From contig NZ_SSBL01000004.1 in assembly GCF_004795105.1 (NCBI RefSeq), positions 372,001 to 436,000 of the forward strand: a stretch of 64,000 bases of DNA, in the 5' to 3' direction. The DNA is from Streptomyces sp. A0642. GTDB taxonomy: Bacteria > Actinomycetota > Actinomycetes > Streptomycetales > Streptomycetaceae. Positions 8,298 through 17,369 of the stretch are shown in pieces. Both the position numbers and the translations under genes were made by a program. The notes under the pieces were generated by a model. It made no database searches, was not told the origin of the DNA, and saw only the letters and a program-made list of their open reading frames with translations. How positions within the stretch are numbered: the stretch's first letter is position 1; each line of letters begins with the position of its first letter.

Positions 8298-9104
8298 GGC
8301 GACCGCCTCGTCGTCGCCGACGGGTCGGGCGCCCTTGAGGAGAGCGGCCACCGCGTCGCCGTACTCCACCCGGGCGGGAAACGCGTCGGCGGCGCAGCGC
8401 CGGGTCAGGGCGGCCGTGTCCAGGGGGGACCGCGACGCGACGAGGACGATGTTGCCGAAGCGCCTCCCGCGCAGCACCCCGGGCTCGGCGATCAGTGCCA
8501 GCTCACCGAAGACGGTCGCGAAGGTGGCCAGCTGTGAGCGCAGGAAGCCGAAGGGCGCGCCGTCCGCCAGGTTGGCCGCGTAGATCCCGTCCGGGCGCAG
8601 AGCCCGTGCCGCGGCCTGCGCGTAGGGCACGGACGTGAGGTGGGCGGGCACCCGGGAACCGCCGAAGACGTCCGCGATCACCAGGTCCACCGTCCCGGGA
8701 GCGGTCTCCTCCAGCTGCTTGCGGGCGTCCACGCCGTGCACGGTGATCCCGCTGCGGTCCGGCAGCGGAAGGTGCCCGGTGACGAGGGCGAGCAGCGCGC
8801 GGTCCGCCTCGGCGACCTCCTGCCGGGAACCGGGCCGGGTCGCGGCGACGTAGCGGGGCAGGGTGAGCGCTCCTCCGCCGAGGTGCAGGACGTCCAGCGG
8901 GGAGCCCGGTGCGGCCGCGCAGTCCACGACGTGGGCGAGCCGTCGCGCGTACTCGAATTCGAGGTGCTCGGGCGCGTCCAGGTCGACGTACGACTGGGGA
9001 GCGCCGTCGACCGTGAGGAGCCACGCGCGCTCCCGGTCCACGTCGGGGAGCAGCCTGGCGGTGCCGTGGTCCACGTCGCGCACGACGGGTATCGACTCGT
9101 TCAC
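8259..9104 (-). CDS. Spermidine-synthase-like class I methyltransferase-fold protein
   Basis: A 281-aa protein with a spermine/spermidine-synthase-like Rossmann fold. VLHLGGGALTLPRYVAATRPGS is the nucleotide-binding glycine-rich loop, EVAEADRALLALV carries the acidic residue that binds ribose, and VDLVIADVFGGSRVPAHLTS matches the motif near the aminopropyl-acceptor site. GTG 9104 is preceded by GGGGAG. Stand-alone actinobacterial members of this family often lack proven aminopropyltransferase activity and are called fused-MFS/spermidine-synthase relatives. The 3' end overlaps the convergent MFS gene by 39 bp. Confidence 0.82.
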   Translation of the reverse strand: MNESIPVVRDVDHGTARLLPDVDRERAWLLTVDGAPQSYVDLDAPEHLEFEYARRLAHVVDCAAAPGSPLDVLHLGGGALTLPRYVAATRPGSRQEVAEADRALLALVTGHLPLPDRSGITVHGVDARKQLEETAPGTVDLVIADVFGGSRVPAHLTSVPYAQAAARALRPDGIYAANLADGAPFGFLRSQLATFATVFGELALIAEPGVLRGRRFGNIVLVASRSPLDTAALTRRCAADAFPARVEYGDAVAALLKGARPVGDDEAVASPEPPDGAFSIG

Positions 9105-9190
9105 TCCCCATTGTGCTGGGTGGGGCCGGCTGTTCCCGACCGTGAGCCGGGCGGCAGCGACGCCCGCCGCCGTGCGCAAGGCGGCGGGGC

Positions 9191-9216
9191 CCGCCTCCCG
9201 TGGGTACGGGAGGCGG
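9191..9216. terminator. Hairpin downstream of tuf3
   Basis: Stem CCGCCTCCCGT / ACGGGAGGCGG (11 bp, perfect) with loop GGGT, 22 bp past the tuf3 stop on the minus strand. Confidence 0.75.
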
Positions 9217-9237
9217 ACCCGGGAACGGCCCTGCGCC

Positions 9238-10413
9238 TCAGAGCAGTCCGGTGACGGTGCCCGCGCCGACGGTGCGGCCGCCCTCCCGGATGGCGAAGCC
9301 CAGACCCGGCTCCAGCGGCACGTCACGGCCCAGCTCGACGGTCATGGTGACCGTCTCACCGGGGCGCGCGACCGCCGCCGCCCCGAGGTCCACGTCGCCG
9401 ACGACATCGGCGGTGCGGATGTAGAACTGCGGCCGGTAGCCGGTGGTGACCGCCGTGGTGCGGCCCCCCTCCCGCCCCGACAGGACGTACACCTGCGCGG
9501 TGAAGCGCCGGCTCGGGGTGACGCTGCCGGGCGCCGCCACGACGTGCCCGCGTCGCACCCGGTCGCGCTCGACCCCGCGCAGGAGCAGGGCGACGTTGTC
9601 GCCGGCCTCGGCGGACTCCATCGGCTTGCCGAAGGTCTCCAGACCGGTGACGACCGTCTCGATGTCCGCGCCGAGCACGGACACCCGGTCGCCGACGCGC
9701 ACGGTGCCGCGCTCCACGGCGCCCGTGACGACCGTGCCCCGGCCGGTGATGGTCAGGACGTTCTCCACCGACAGCAGGAAGGGCGCGTCGGTGTAGCGCA
9801 CCGGCATCGGCACGTATGTGTCGACCGCGTCGAGCAACGCCTCGACGGCCGCGGTCCAGCGCGGGTCCCCCTCCAGCGCCCGCAGACCCGATACCCGCAC
9901 GACGGGCACGGTGTCGCCGCCGTACCCGTGCGCGGACAGCAGCTCGCGCACCTCCAGCTCGACCAGGTCGGTGAGCTCGGGGTCGCCCGCGTCCGCCTTG
10001 TTGAGGGCGACGACGATGTGGTCGACGCCCACCTGACGGGCGAGCAGCACGTGCTCCGCGGTCTGCGGCATGATCCCGTCCAGCGCGGAGACGACGAGGA
10101 TCGCCCCGTCGAGCTGGGCGGCGCCGGTGACCATGTTCTTGATGTAGTCCGCGTGGCCGGGCATGTCGACGTGGGCGTAGTGGCGGGTGCCGGTCTCGTA
10201 CTCGACGTGCGCGATGTTGATGGTGATGCCCCGCTGCGCCTCCTCCGGGGCCCGGTCGATGCGGTCGAACGGGATGTAGGAGGTGCTGCTTCCGGCGCGG
10301 TCGCTGAGGACCTTGGTGATGGCGGCGGTGAGGGTGGTCTTGCCGTGGTCGACGTGGCCCATGGTGCCGATGTTGAGGTGGGGCTTGGTGCGCACGTATG
10401 CCGTCTTGGGCAT
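9238..10413 (-). CDS. tuf3: Elongation factor Tu, divergent paralogue (EF-Tu3 type)
   Basis: A 391-aa EF-Tu with all GTPase motifs: G1 GHVDHGKT (residues 19-26), G3 [12 protein letters not shown]4 NKAD, then domains II and III through [19 protein letters not shown]. It delivers aminoacyl-tRNA to the ribosome. It departs from canonical EF-Tu1: [19 protein letters not shown] replaces the usual Q/K/R-rich effector segment, and lysines are often replaced by arginine or deleted. It is not in an rpsL-rpsG-fusA operon; it stands alone. These features match EF-Tu3 of Streptomyces, a minor paralogue reported to be stringently regulated in S. coelicolor and resistant to EF-Tu-targeting antibiotics in S. 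ramocissimus. The upstream 180 bp can form strong hairpins, suggesting leader control. Confidence 0.93.
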   Translation of the reverse strand: MPKTAYVRTKPHLNIGTMGHVDHGKTTLTAAITKVLSDRAGSSTSYIPFDRIDRAPEEAQRGITINIAHVEYETGTRHYAHVDMPGHADYIKNMVTGAAQLDGAILVVSALDGIMPQTAEHVLLARQVGVDHIVVALNKADAGDPELTDLVELEVRELLSAHGYGGDTVPVVRVSGLRALEGDPRWTAAVEALLDAVDTYVPMPVRYTDAPFLLSVENVLTITGRGTVVTGAVERGTVRVGDRVSVLGADIETVVTGLETFGKPMESAEAGDNVALLLRGVERDRVRRGHVVAAPGSVTPSRRFTAQVYVLSGREGGRTTAVTTGYRPQFYIRTADVVGDVDLGAAAVARPGETVTMTVELGRDVPLEPGLGFAIREGGRTVGAGTVTGLL

Positions 10414-10505
10414 GGTTCATTCCTTGCGATACGAAGCTGTGTGAGGGGACCCCGGGGCCCGGCCGACCCTCCCCTTGCGGGGTCCGCCGGACAGTCGGGG
10501 GAGGG

Positions 10506-10640
10506 TCAGCTTCGGGTGCCGCCGAAGGGCGCTGCGGCAGCGCCGAAGGCTGCCGCGACCACTGCTGCGAGAGGGCTCACGGCAGCCTTCGGCGTGTCCG
10601 CGACTGCGGACTGCGCTGCGAGGAAGGCGTACCGGAACAT
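10506..10640 (-). promoter_or_regulatory. Structured region upstream of tuf3 with a possible 44-codon leader frame
   Basis: On the tuf3 strand, an ATG at 10640 opens a 44-codon frame (MFRYAFLAAQSAVADTPKAA, then Ala/Gly-rich, ending GGTRS) that stops at 10506, 92 bp before tuf3. It overlaps a perfect 15-bp inverted repeat (10541-10555 / 10580-10594, arm CGCCGAAGGCTGCCG) and an adjacent competing hairpin GGCGCTGC/GCAGCGCC. A leader-peptide attenuator would look like this, but there is no convincing ribosome-binding site and the frame could be chance in high-GC DNA. Confidence 0.35.
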
Positions 10641-11119
10641 GGCTCGATCATGTCCGACGGCCGCCGGACCGTCGAGCGAATTTCCACGGGCGGTACGGAG
10701 GTTGGGCCCCGCCCGCCTGATCCCGGGTGCGGGCGGCCTGGTCCGGCCTCACAAGGAGCGGGCGGGGGCTTGGCGACGGACGGCGGAGCGCCTTCGGCAC
10801 GCACGGTCCTGAGACCCGCTCCGGGACCGGCGGGGCTGTCCACCCCGGGGGGCGTGCCGGCGACGTGGCCGCGCGCGGGGCGACGCCTGAAGTCGGCCTG
10901 GCCCGGGCGGCCTCCCGTGGAAGCGGCGAGGCCGGCGCGTCCGTGAGCGAGCGAGAGCCGCGACGGCCGGCGGGCGTCGATCGTCACGGCGCGGGCAAGG
11001 TGGCCGGCACACCGCCGTCGGCGCCATGGGCGCACCCGGGTCCCCGGTCAGCTCCCCCACGGTCCTCGGACACGGCAGCACGTCGACTTCGATGGACAGG
11101 GCGCCCTCGCAGCACCGCC
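10641..11119. other. Intergenic stretch without a recognised gene
   Basis: About 480 bp between the tuf3 upstream hairpins and the immunity-protein gene. Several open frames cross it on both strands, but they are arginine/proline-rich, overlap each other and show no family motif. It probably holds the tuf3 promoter; no clear -10/-35 pair was identified. Confidence 0.5.
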
Positions 11120-11743
11120 TCAAGCGCCCGTGTGACCGGGGCGTGCGTCACAGGACGCGTCGGCGGCGAGCGTCTGTCCCCCGTGGTCGTCAGTCGCGTC
11201 CTCGGCGCTGAGGGACCGTAGATCAGCGTCCAGCAGACGTATCAGCTCACCCACCCGTCCGCCGCCACCGGGCGGCGCAGGGAACCGCTTGAGGACGTCA
11301 ACGACGACCGGAGTCGCCTGACTCACCGCCCGCCGAAGGTGTGCGGCACCCACGCTCCGGTCGTCGCCGGCGACGAGTTCGGCCGCTCTGGCCGCGTAGG
11401 CGCCGGCTCCGAGGATGTGCTTGACCTGGGTGGCTTTGGCCAGCGGATGCAGATAGGCGGCGCCCGCCGCAGACATCGCCGCCCACGCGGCCTCGCGCGC
11501 CGCCGCACTGCGGGCACTCTTGGCTGCCTTGAGGGCGGCCGATGCCGTGTCGCGCAGGGACTTGCCGCGCTCGCCACCCCGAGCGAACGCCCATGCGGCA
11601 CCGACAGCGTCTCGGGGTCGCGCGTCATCCGGCTGTTCGGCCTCGAATATCCCGAGCGCCGTCCCCGCGCACGCCGCTGCGAACGCGGTGACCTCACGGA
11701 GGTCTTGCTTGCTCAGAACGATCTCGTTCGCTTCCCCTGTCAT
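11120..11743 (-). CDS. Putative immunity protein (Streptomyces helical Imm-5-like family)
   Basis: A 207-aa, nearly all-helical, alanine-rich protein. It matches, from memory, a conserved Streptomyces family annotated as putative immunity protein: LREVTAFAAACAGTALGIFE at the N-terminus, AAWAAMSAAGAAYLHPLAKATQVKHILGAGAYAARA in the middle, and RVGELIRLLDADLRSL at the end. ATG 11743 follows GAGGATG. Immunity proteins bind and neutralise a cognate toxin, but no toxin gene (WXG/LXG, RHS or colicin-like) lies beside it, so it is either an orphan or misnamed. It is followed by tuf3 on the same strand after 706 bp. Confidence 0.6.
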   Translation of the reverse strand: MTGEANEIVLSKQDLREVTAFAAACAGTALGIFEAEQPDDARPRDAVGAAWAFARGGERGKSLRDTASAALKAAKSARSAAAREAAWAAMSAAGAAYLHPLAKATQVKHILGAGAYAARAAELVAGDDRSVGAAHLRRAVSQATPVVVDVLKRFPAPPGGGGRVGELIRLLDADLRSLSAEDATDDHGGQTLAADASCDARPGHTGA

Positions 11744-11825
11744 GGACCCATCCTCGGCCACTGCCCCGAGCAGGAAGGCGTCATGGCCCACAAGCCCGGC
11801 GGAGAGAGGCAGTTGCAGTTGCCTC

Positions 11826-12560
11826 TCAGCCTCCCGAGATGTCTCCGATGTGCTTGACGGCCTCTCGAACGGTCAGGGGCGCCAGCCGGTCCCGGGCGCC
11901 GTCGACGAAGTCCCGTACGGCCCGCGGGTCCGTCTTGGCGTACTCGCGCAGGGCCCAGCCGATCGCCTTGCGGATGAAGAAGTCGGGGTGGTCCGCGCGG
12001 CGCAGGCAGTGGGCGAAGAGCCGGTGCGCGTCGGTGGCTTCCCCGAACCGGAGCTGGTGCAGGAGCGCCGTGCGGACGAGCCAGAGGTCGTCGTCCTCGA
12101 TCCACTCGTCCATGGCCGGCCGGAGCCCCGGGTCGGCGGCCACCAGCGGTCCCGCGACATGGGCGGCGAGGACGTCGACGGTGTCCCACCAGGGAACGGT
12201 GGTGACCAGATGACGCAGGACCGGTACGAATCCGGAGGAACAGCGCGCGACGTGGCGGCGCAGGTAGTCGGCGGCGAAGTAGTGGTATTCGCGCTCGGGC
12301 AGGGCCCAGCAGCGCAGCGCGATCGCGGTGCAGTCCGTCTCCCGGGGCCGTGCGGTGCCTTCGAGGACGACCCGGGACAGAGCCCGGCGGCGGGGCATGG
12401 GAATGCCGAGGAACGGTGCGACGTGCTTCATGTAAGCGGCGGCCGAGCGGGCGCGCGCGGGGTCGGCGGCCGTCGGATACAGCAGAGTCAGCCGCTCCAG
12501 GACCGTGTCGGCGAGAACGCTGCGGGGCGGTCCGGGGGCCGGTTCGGCACTGTGGCTCAT
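11826..12560 (-). CDS. AlkD-type DNA alkylation repair protein (HEAT repeats)
   Basis: A 244-aa HEAT-repeat protein resembling AlkD DNA glycosylases, which excise N3- and N7-alkylated purines. Supporting motifs are YMKHVAPFLGIPMPRRRAL near the N-terminus (the conserved MKxxxPFLGI element), LPEREYHYFAADYLRRH, LVTTVPWWDTVDVLAAHVAG with the active-site Trp-Trp-Asp, and PDFFIRKAIGWALREYAKTDP. All are AlkD hallmarks. The start is ATG 12560 or an ATG two codons upstream. It diverges from the TVP38-type gene by 49 bp. It likely contributes to resistance against self-made or environmental alkylating agents. Confidence 0.88.
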   Translation of the reverse strand: MSHSAEPAPGPPRSVLADTVLERLTLLYPTAADPARARSAAAYMKHVAPFLGIPMPRRRALSRVVLEGTARPRETDCTAIALRCWALPEREYHYFAADYLRRHVARCSSGFVPVLRHLVTTVPWWDTVDVLAAHVAGPLVAADPGLRPAMDEWIEDDDLWLVRTALLHQLRFGEATDAHRLFAHCLRRADHPDFFIRKAIGWALREYAKTDPRAVRDFVDGARDRLAPLTVREAVKHIGDISGG

Positions 12561-12609
12561 CACCATGACATTACGGCGATCACACCCGGCTGTCGGTTAG
12601 TCTCCCCGA

Positions 12610-13323
12610 ATGCTCGACCCCGTCCCCGCCACCCGCCCCGCCGGTAGCCTCGCCGTGCGGTGCACGCGCGTGCTTCAGTCGCCCTGGTCCCGGCTCTCCC
12701 TGCTCGTGGCGGTTCTGCTGGCCGCCGCGACGACGATGCTGCTCCTGGAGCCCCAGCGGCTGCTGACCTCGGGCTGGCCGGCCCAGCTGAGCGGCGGGAC
12801 CGCCGCGACCGTGTTCTTCGGCCTCGCGTACGGCGTCTGCACGGTGGCCTTCGTCCCGAGACCCCTGCTGAATCTCGCCGCCGGTGCGCTGTTCGGCTCG
12901 CAGGCGGGGCTGGCGGCGGCTCTGGCGGGCACGGTCCTGGGCGCGGGCATCTCGTTCATGCTCGGCCGGGTCCTGGGCCAGGAGGCGCTGCGTACGCTGC
13001 TGCGCGGGCGCTGGATGCGGGCGGCGGACGGTCAGCTGAGCAGGCACGGGTTCCGCTCGATGCTGGCGCTGCGGCTGTTCCCGGGAGTGCCGTTCGCCGC
13101 TGCCAACTACTGCGCCGCGGTCTCGCGCATGGGGTACCCGCCCTTCCTCTTCGCGACGGGCCTCGGATCGATCCCGAACACCGCCGCGTACGTCATCGCG
13201 GGAAGCGAGGCCGCCTCGCCCACCTCACCGGCCTTTCTGGCCGCGATGGGGTTCATCGTGCTGACGGGGGCCGGCGGGGCCGTCGTCGCCTGGCGCCGGC
13301 GCCACAGGCTGAGCGCGGAGTGA
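12610..13323 (+). CDS. TVP38/TMEM64 (VTT-domain) membrane protein
   Basis: A 237-aa membrane protein of the TVP38/TMEM64 family, structurally related to DedA. Evidence includes a long first helix (LSLLVAVLLAAATTMLLLE), the re-entrant-loop motif VAFVPRPLLNLAAGALFG, and LRLFPGVPFAAANYCAAVSRM, corresponding to the conserved F/L-R-x-x-P helix. It is expected in the cytoplasmic membrane with a role in lipid transport or homeostasis. It is 168 bp upstream of uppP on the same strand, which fits a shared theme of polyprenyl-lipid recycling, although a common transcript is not shown. Confidence 0.85.
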   Translation: MLDPVPATRPAGSLAVRCTRVLQSPWSRLSLLVAVLLAAATTMLLLEPQRLLTSGWPAQLSGGTAATVFFGLAYGVCTVAFVPRPLLNLAAGALFGSQAGLAAALAGTVLGAGISFMLGRVLGQEALRTLLRGRWMRAADGQLSRHGFRSMLALRLFPGVPFAAANYCAAVSRMGYPPFLFATGLGSIPNTAAYVIAGSEAASPTSPAFLAAMGFIVLTGAGGAVVAWRRRHRLSAE

Positions 13324-13491
13324 TGCGGGGGCAGTCGTCACTGCGTTCACATGGGGGCGATACGCTGCCCGCGACCGACTGACGATCTCGGGCCCGGTGC
13401 GGCCCTGTCACCACACGACCGCAATCCGCACGCCGCCGACGGCTCGACGCCGTCGGCCGATGCATGATCACTCCGGGATGGCCCAAGCCCC

Positions 13492-14364
13492 ATGAGCTGG
13501 TTCGAATCGTTCGTCCTCGGCCTCGTTCAAGGACTGACCGAGTTCCTGCCGATCTCCTCCAGCGCGCATCTGCGGCTCACCGCGGCGTTCGCCGACTGGC
13601 ACGATCCTGGGGCGGCGTTCACCGCGATCACCCAGATCGGTACGGAGGCCGCAGTCCTCATCTACTTCCGCAAGGACATCGTCCGCATCGTCTCCGCGTG
13701 GTTCAGGTCCCTGACGGACCGTTCGATGCGCGGCGACCACGACGCGCAGATGGGCTGGCTGGTCATCGTCGGCTCGATTCCCATCGGTGTGCTCGGTGTG
13801 ACGTTCAAGGACCAGATCGAGGGCCCGTTCCGCGATCTGCGGCTGATCGCCACCACGCTGATCGTGATGGGCATCGTCCTCGGCGTCGCCGACCGGCTGG
13901 CTGCGCGCGACGAGACGGGCGGCAAGCACCGGGCCATCAAGGAGCGCAAGTCGCTCAAGGAGCTCGGCGTCAAGGACGGCCTGATCTTCGGCTTCTGCCA
14001 GGCGATGGCCCTCGTCCCGGGCGTATCCCGTTCGGGCGCGACGATCAGCGGCGGGCTGCTGATGGGCTACACCCGTGAGGCGGCGGCGCGCTACTCGTTC
14101 CTGCTCGCCATCCCGGCGGTGCTCGCCTCGGGCTTCTTCGAGCTGAAGGACGCGGGCGAGGGCCACGTGGCGTGGGGCCCGACGATCTTCGCGACCTTCG
14201 TCGCGTTCGTCGTGGGGTACGCGGTCATCGCCTGGTTCATGAAGTTCATCACGACCAAGAGCTTCATGCCGTTCGTGATCTACCGGATCGTCCTGGGCAT
14301 CGTGCTGTTCATCCTGATCGGTGCGGGGTCGCTGAGCCCGCACGCGGGTGAGTCCGGCGGCTGA
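13492..14364 (+). CDS. uppP: Undecaprenyl-diphosphatase
   Basis: A 290-aa polytopic membrane enzyme of the UppP/BacA family. It dephosphorylates undecaprenyl diphosphate at the outer membrane face to regenerate the lipid carrier for peptidoglycan and other cell-wall polymers, and overexpression gives bacitracin resistance. Both signature regions are present: GLTEFLPISSSAHL near the N-terminus (E-rich/S-S-A-H) and ALVPGVSRSGATISGGLLMG in the second half (PGxSRSGxT). The length and the helices to the C-terminus (FVIYRIVLGIVLFILIG) are typical. The ATG overlaps no other frame and follows GGGATGG. Confidence 0.96.
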   Translation: MSWFESFVLGLVQGLTEFLPISSSAHLRLTAAFADWHDPGAAFTAITQIGTEAAVLIYFRKDIVRIVSAWFRSLTDRSMRGDHDAQMGWLVIVGSIPIGVLGVTFKDQIEGPFRDLRLIATTLIVMGIVLGVADRLAARDETGGKHRAIKERKSLKELGVKDGLIFGFCQAMALVPGVSRSGATISGGLLMGYTREAAARYSFLLAIPAVLASGFFELKDAGEGHVAWGPTIFATFVAFVVGYAVIAWFMKFITTKSFMPFVIYRIVLGIVLFILIGAGSLSPHAGESGG

Positions 14365-14512
14365 ACCTGGGCGGTAAAGGTAGCTCTATCGAGCCTTTCC
14401 TAGCGCCTGATCGCAGCACCCCGCCATGATCCTCTCCCACTTGTCTCCCACCGGGGAGCCGGGATACGCCCCAACAGGACGCGTGCGTCCGCAACGTAGG
14501 GAAATGACGTGG

Positions 14513-14531
14513 AAGGGCCCGCACGGCCCTT
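14513..14531. terminator. Short hairpin after uppP
   Basis: Stem AAGGGCC / GGCCCTT (7 bp), loop CGCAC, followed by TGAGTTCT. It is about 150 bp past uppP and just before the next gene. An imperfect hairpin also exists near 14380. Confidence 0.5.
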
Positions 14532-14590
14532 GAGTTCTAGTGGTCGTCGGGACCGACCACACAGCGGCTCACCCACCGCGCATCGCAACC

Positions 14591-15008
14591 ATGTTCACGC
14601 AGCTCCTGTCGGACACCCGCAGGGGAGCCCGGCTCGCCCGGCTGCTCGCCGCGAACGAGCTCCGCGCCTGGCACCTCGCGCCCGGGGGTCACCGAGCGTG
14701 CCGAGCAGATCGTCGCAGAGCTCGCCGCCAACGCGGTGCTGCACGGGCGGGTGCAGGGACGAGGCTTCCGGCTCCGGTTGCTGCTCAACGACAACCCTCG
14801 CGCTCTCCGGATCGAGGTCACCGACGCACGGGGCGGCCGTCCGCCGCTCCTCGCCGAGAGCGCCCCGCCGACGACGGCGGGCGGGGGCTGCTCCTGGTGG
14901 CCGGGCTCGCCGACCGGTGGGGGGGTCGTGCCGTTCCCGCCGGCCCGCAAGACAGTGTGGTCCGCTATCCACCTGGAATCCGATCCGGGTGCCGGTCTCA
15001 ATGGGTGA
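14591..15008 (+). pseudogene. Frameshifted HATPase_c-type ATP-binding (anti-sigma-like) protein
   Basis: Three reading-frame switches are needed to read a normal Streptomyces HATPase_c_2 regulator of about 139 aa. Frame A gives MFTQLLSDTRRGARLARLLA to HLAPG. Frame B then gives VTERAEQIVAELAANAVLHG (the N-box with Glu and Asn) through LRIEVTDARGGRPPLL. Frame A returns with GRGLLLVAGLADRWG (G2 box), and frame B closes with KTVWSAIHLE. Two switches coincide with G-runs (14684-14688 and 14919-14925), so either single-base assembly errors or true decay explain it. Such proteins are serine-kinase/anti-sigma-like regulators. The 3' end overlaps the convergent DUF2786 gene by 11 bp. Confidence 0.75.
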
Positions 15009-17292
15009 GCTGGGCGTTCTCCTCCTGTTCGGCGAAGGCCGGCCCGCCGATCTCGGCATGCTTCCCATCGGCCACCCCCTGCCAGTAACCCGTGCCCTTG
15101 AACTTGGTCGGGCGCGCCTTGGCGAGCTTCGGGTAGCGGGCGGAGACCTGCGCCTCGACGACGGCCGAGCGGTCCGCGAGGACGAGGGCGACGCTGCGCC
15201 CGCCGGAGTCTGCCGGGAGCGGGTCGGCCTGCTGCTCGTCGGCGGCCGCCCGTGCCGCCCGCTGGGCCGCCCCGATGCGCGCCGTGACCTCACGCATGAA
15301 GCCGAGCATCCAGGACCGCTTGTACGCGCGCACGTCCTCGCCCTCGGGCCGGTGCAGGGCGTCCGCCGTGTCCGCCCCGCTCAGCATCTGGAAGCGCAGG
15401 CTCGTGAACAGGACCTCGGTGGCGTGGAGATCCGCGTCGAAGCCGAAGAGGTGCACCCGGTGACGATTGTCCTTGCCGCCGGGGTAGATCGCGTGGCACC
15501 GCATCTCGTGCGCGATCCAGCTGAGGAGCCGCCTGGCCTCCTTGACGTACGGAGGGTGCACGTCGACGACCTTGTCCACCGGCCGCCCCGGTTCGGAGAC
15601 GTCGTCGAGCATGGCCTGTTCGATGCCGTACTTGGCCATGAGCTCGGTGGCCTTGTCGAGGAAGACGCGGGCCTCCTCCTCCGTGACGCCCGAGTTCTCC
15701 GCCTGCCGCAGCAGCGCCCTCACCTTGCCGAGCAGCGCGGCCGGCAGACCTCCGGCGGCCGGACTTACGACCGGTTCCTCGGATGTCCTGCCCGCCTCAG
15801 GGCCGTCGTCGTCCAACCGGTCGTCCCCGTCGCCGTCGCTGTCGCCGTCCTGCCGGGCGAGCGCGTCAGCCAGATCGTCGGGATCGGGAGCCAATTCCGC
15901 GAGCGACGCCAGCGCCCACCGCCGCCAGGCCAGGGCGTCCTCTTCCCGTACGCGTGCGAGGACCGTACGCAGCCGCTGAAGTCCGCCGTCGGCCCCCACG
16001 GTGAAGAACTGCAGTCGTGCGTAACCGAGTCGCGCGACGGCAAGGAGCGCACAGAGGTCGAAGGCGTTGTCGGCCGCGTAGCGGACGTCGATCCCGGGTT
16101 CGGGGTACCACTCGGGCTCCTGCGCCGGGGACGCGCCCCCGCCTGCATCCGCGAAGAGGTCGGAGGACTCCTGAACGGGTTCGGCCCCGGTCCTTACGCG
16201 CAGGACGGACGTCGACGGCTCACCCGAGTAGGCCTTCGCCGCCGCTCGCTCCTGCGGAGAGGTGACGATGTGGGACCAGACGGGCAGCGAGCCGTCCATC
16301 CCGTGCCAGGTGGGCCTGCCCTGCTCCACGAGGTCCGCTGCCTCCACGACCTCGGCGTCGTCCGGGGCTTCGCCCTGCCAGTCGAGGAAGTCGAGGAAGG
16401 CATCCAGATAGTCGGCGGCGGAGCGTCGAGGGCCGTGCCTGCTGTCGCTCAGGAGGGCGCGCTCGCAAGCGGAGAGCGCGCCGGTCACGGGATGGAGGAC
16501 ACCCGTCGTGTACCGCTTGACGGCCTCGGACAGCTCCGCGAGGAACGCCCTGGTGGCGTCCGAGCCGCCGGCCTGATGCGCACGCCGCCAGGCTTCGAGC
16601 GCTTCGGCGCACGCCTCCTGCTTGGCCAGCCACACCAGGTGCCCGGCGGCCTGCAGGTGCTCCTCGCGCAGGAGCACGGCGTCCTGAACCGTCGCGGCGG
16701 TCTCCGGAGCGTCGAGCACGGCTCGCGCGAGGAGTCCCACCGGCTCGGGCTCGTGGGCGAAGAACTCCGCCAGGGTGAGGAGCTCCCGACCGTGATGGCG
16801 CGGAGCACGCTCCGGGGTGTCGACGGGCCCGTTCCCCGGAACCTCCGCCGACCAGCGGGAGCCCCATTCGGCGAAGTCCCGGTCCATGTCTCCGGTGCCG
16901 GCCTGGTTACGCCTCCACCACCAGAGCAGCATCTGCTCCCAGACCTCGGCGTTCCAGGACCACAGGGCCGGCTCGTCGCCCGGGGCGAGACGGGAGCGCA
17001 GCTCCCGCACCGCATCGGTCAGGTCGTGGGGGTGGGCGCCCGGAAGCAGCCGCTCCAGCCAGTGGACGGTCTCGGCCACGGACCGGGCCCGCGCCCGGTC
17101 GGCCGCCACACGCGCGACCGTGGCGGCTGCCAAGCGGTGTTGATCGCCGAAGTCCGCCGGAAGCAGCCGGGACAACTGAGCTCCGTCGATCTCCAGCGCC
17201 TTGGCGAGGTCTTGGACGCGGGCCTCCAGCCATTCCCTGCGGATCTTCCTGAAGAGCCGCTCCGTCGGCGATGCCGGGCCCCAATAGCTCAC
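14998..17292 (-). CDS. DUF2786-domain protein, divergent from McrBC
   Basis: A 764-aa protein starting at a GTG after AAGGGGGA. The C-terminal part carries DUF2786 at about residues 518-557 (LGKVRALLRQAENSGVTEEE then KATELMAKYGI), then a following domain at about 580-720 with HEMRCHAIYPGG and HLFGFDADLHATEVLFTSL, the usual DUF2786 partner domain. The first 500 residues are helical and not recognised; they contain an acidic DGDSDGDGDD linker just before DUF2786. The function of DUF2786 is not established. The gene diverges from mcrB with 77 bp between starts, so it is probably co-regulated and may be part of the same defence locus. Confidence 0.8.
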   Translation of the reverse strand: MSYWGPASPTERLFRKIRREWLEARVQDLAKALEIDGAQLSRLLPADFGDQHRLAAATVARVAADRARARSVAETVHWLERLLPGAHPHDLTDAVRELRSRLAPGDEPALWSWNAEVWEQMLLWWWRRNQAGTGDMDRDFAEWGSRWSAEVPGNGPVDTPERAPRHHGRELLTLAEFFAHEPEPVGLLARAVLDAPETAATVQDAVLLREEHLQAAGHLVWLAKQEACAEALEAWRRAHQAGGSDATRAFLAELSEAVKRYTTGVLHPVTGALSACERALLSDSRHGPRRSAADYLDAFLDFLDWQGEAPDDAEVVEAADLVEQGRPTWHGMDGSLPVWSHIVTSPQERAAAKAYSGEPSTSVLRVRTGAEPVQESSDLFADAGGGASPAQEPEWYPEPGIDVRYAADNAFDLCALLAVARLGYARLQFFTVGADGGLQRLRTVLARVREEDALAWRRWALASLAELAPDPDDLADALARQDGDSDGDGDDRLDDDGPEAGRTSEEPVVSPAAGGLPAALLGKVRALLRQAENSGVTEEEARVFLDKATELMAKYGIEQAMLDDVSEPGRPVDKVVDVHPPYVKEARRLLSWIAHEMRCHAIYPGGKDNRHRVHLFGFDADLHATEVLFTSLRFQMLSGADTADALHRPEGEDVRAYKRSWMLGFMREVTARIGAAQRAARAAADEQQADPLPADSGGRSVALVLADRSAVVEAQVSARYPKLAKARPTKFKGTGYWQGVADGKHAEIGGPAFAEQEENAQLTH

Positions 17293-17369
17293 ATGATCCC
17301 CCTTGTTGTCAGTACGGCCGCCTAGTCTTCCGTATGAGATCGATGTCTACGGACGGGGAGGCCGTGACC

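Noticed and set aside
10398..11221. Overlapping frames on both strands between tuf3 and the immunity gene
   Set aside because: Arg/Pro/Gly-rich composition typical of shadows in GC-rich intergenic DNA; none has a start signal plus family motif.
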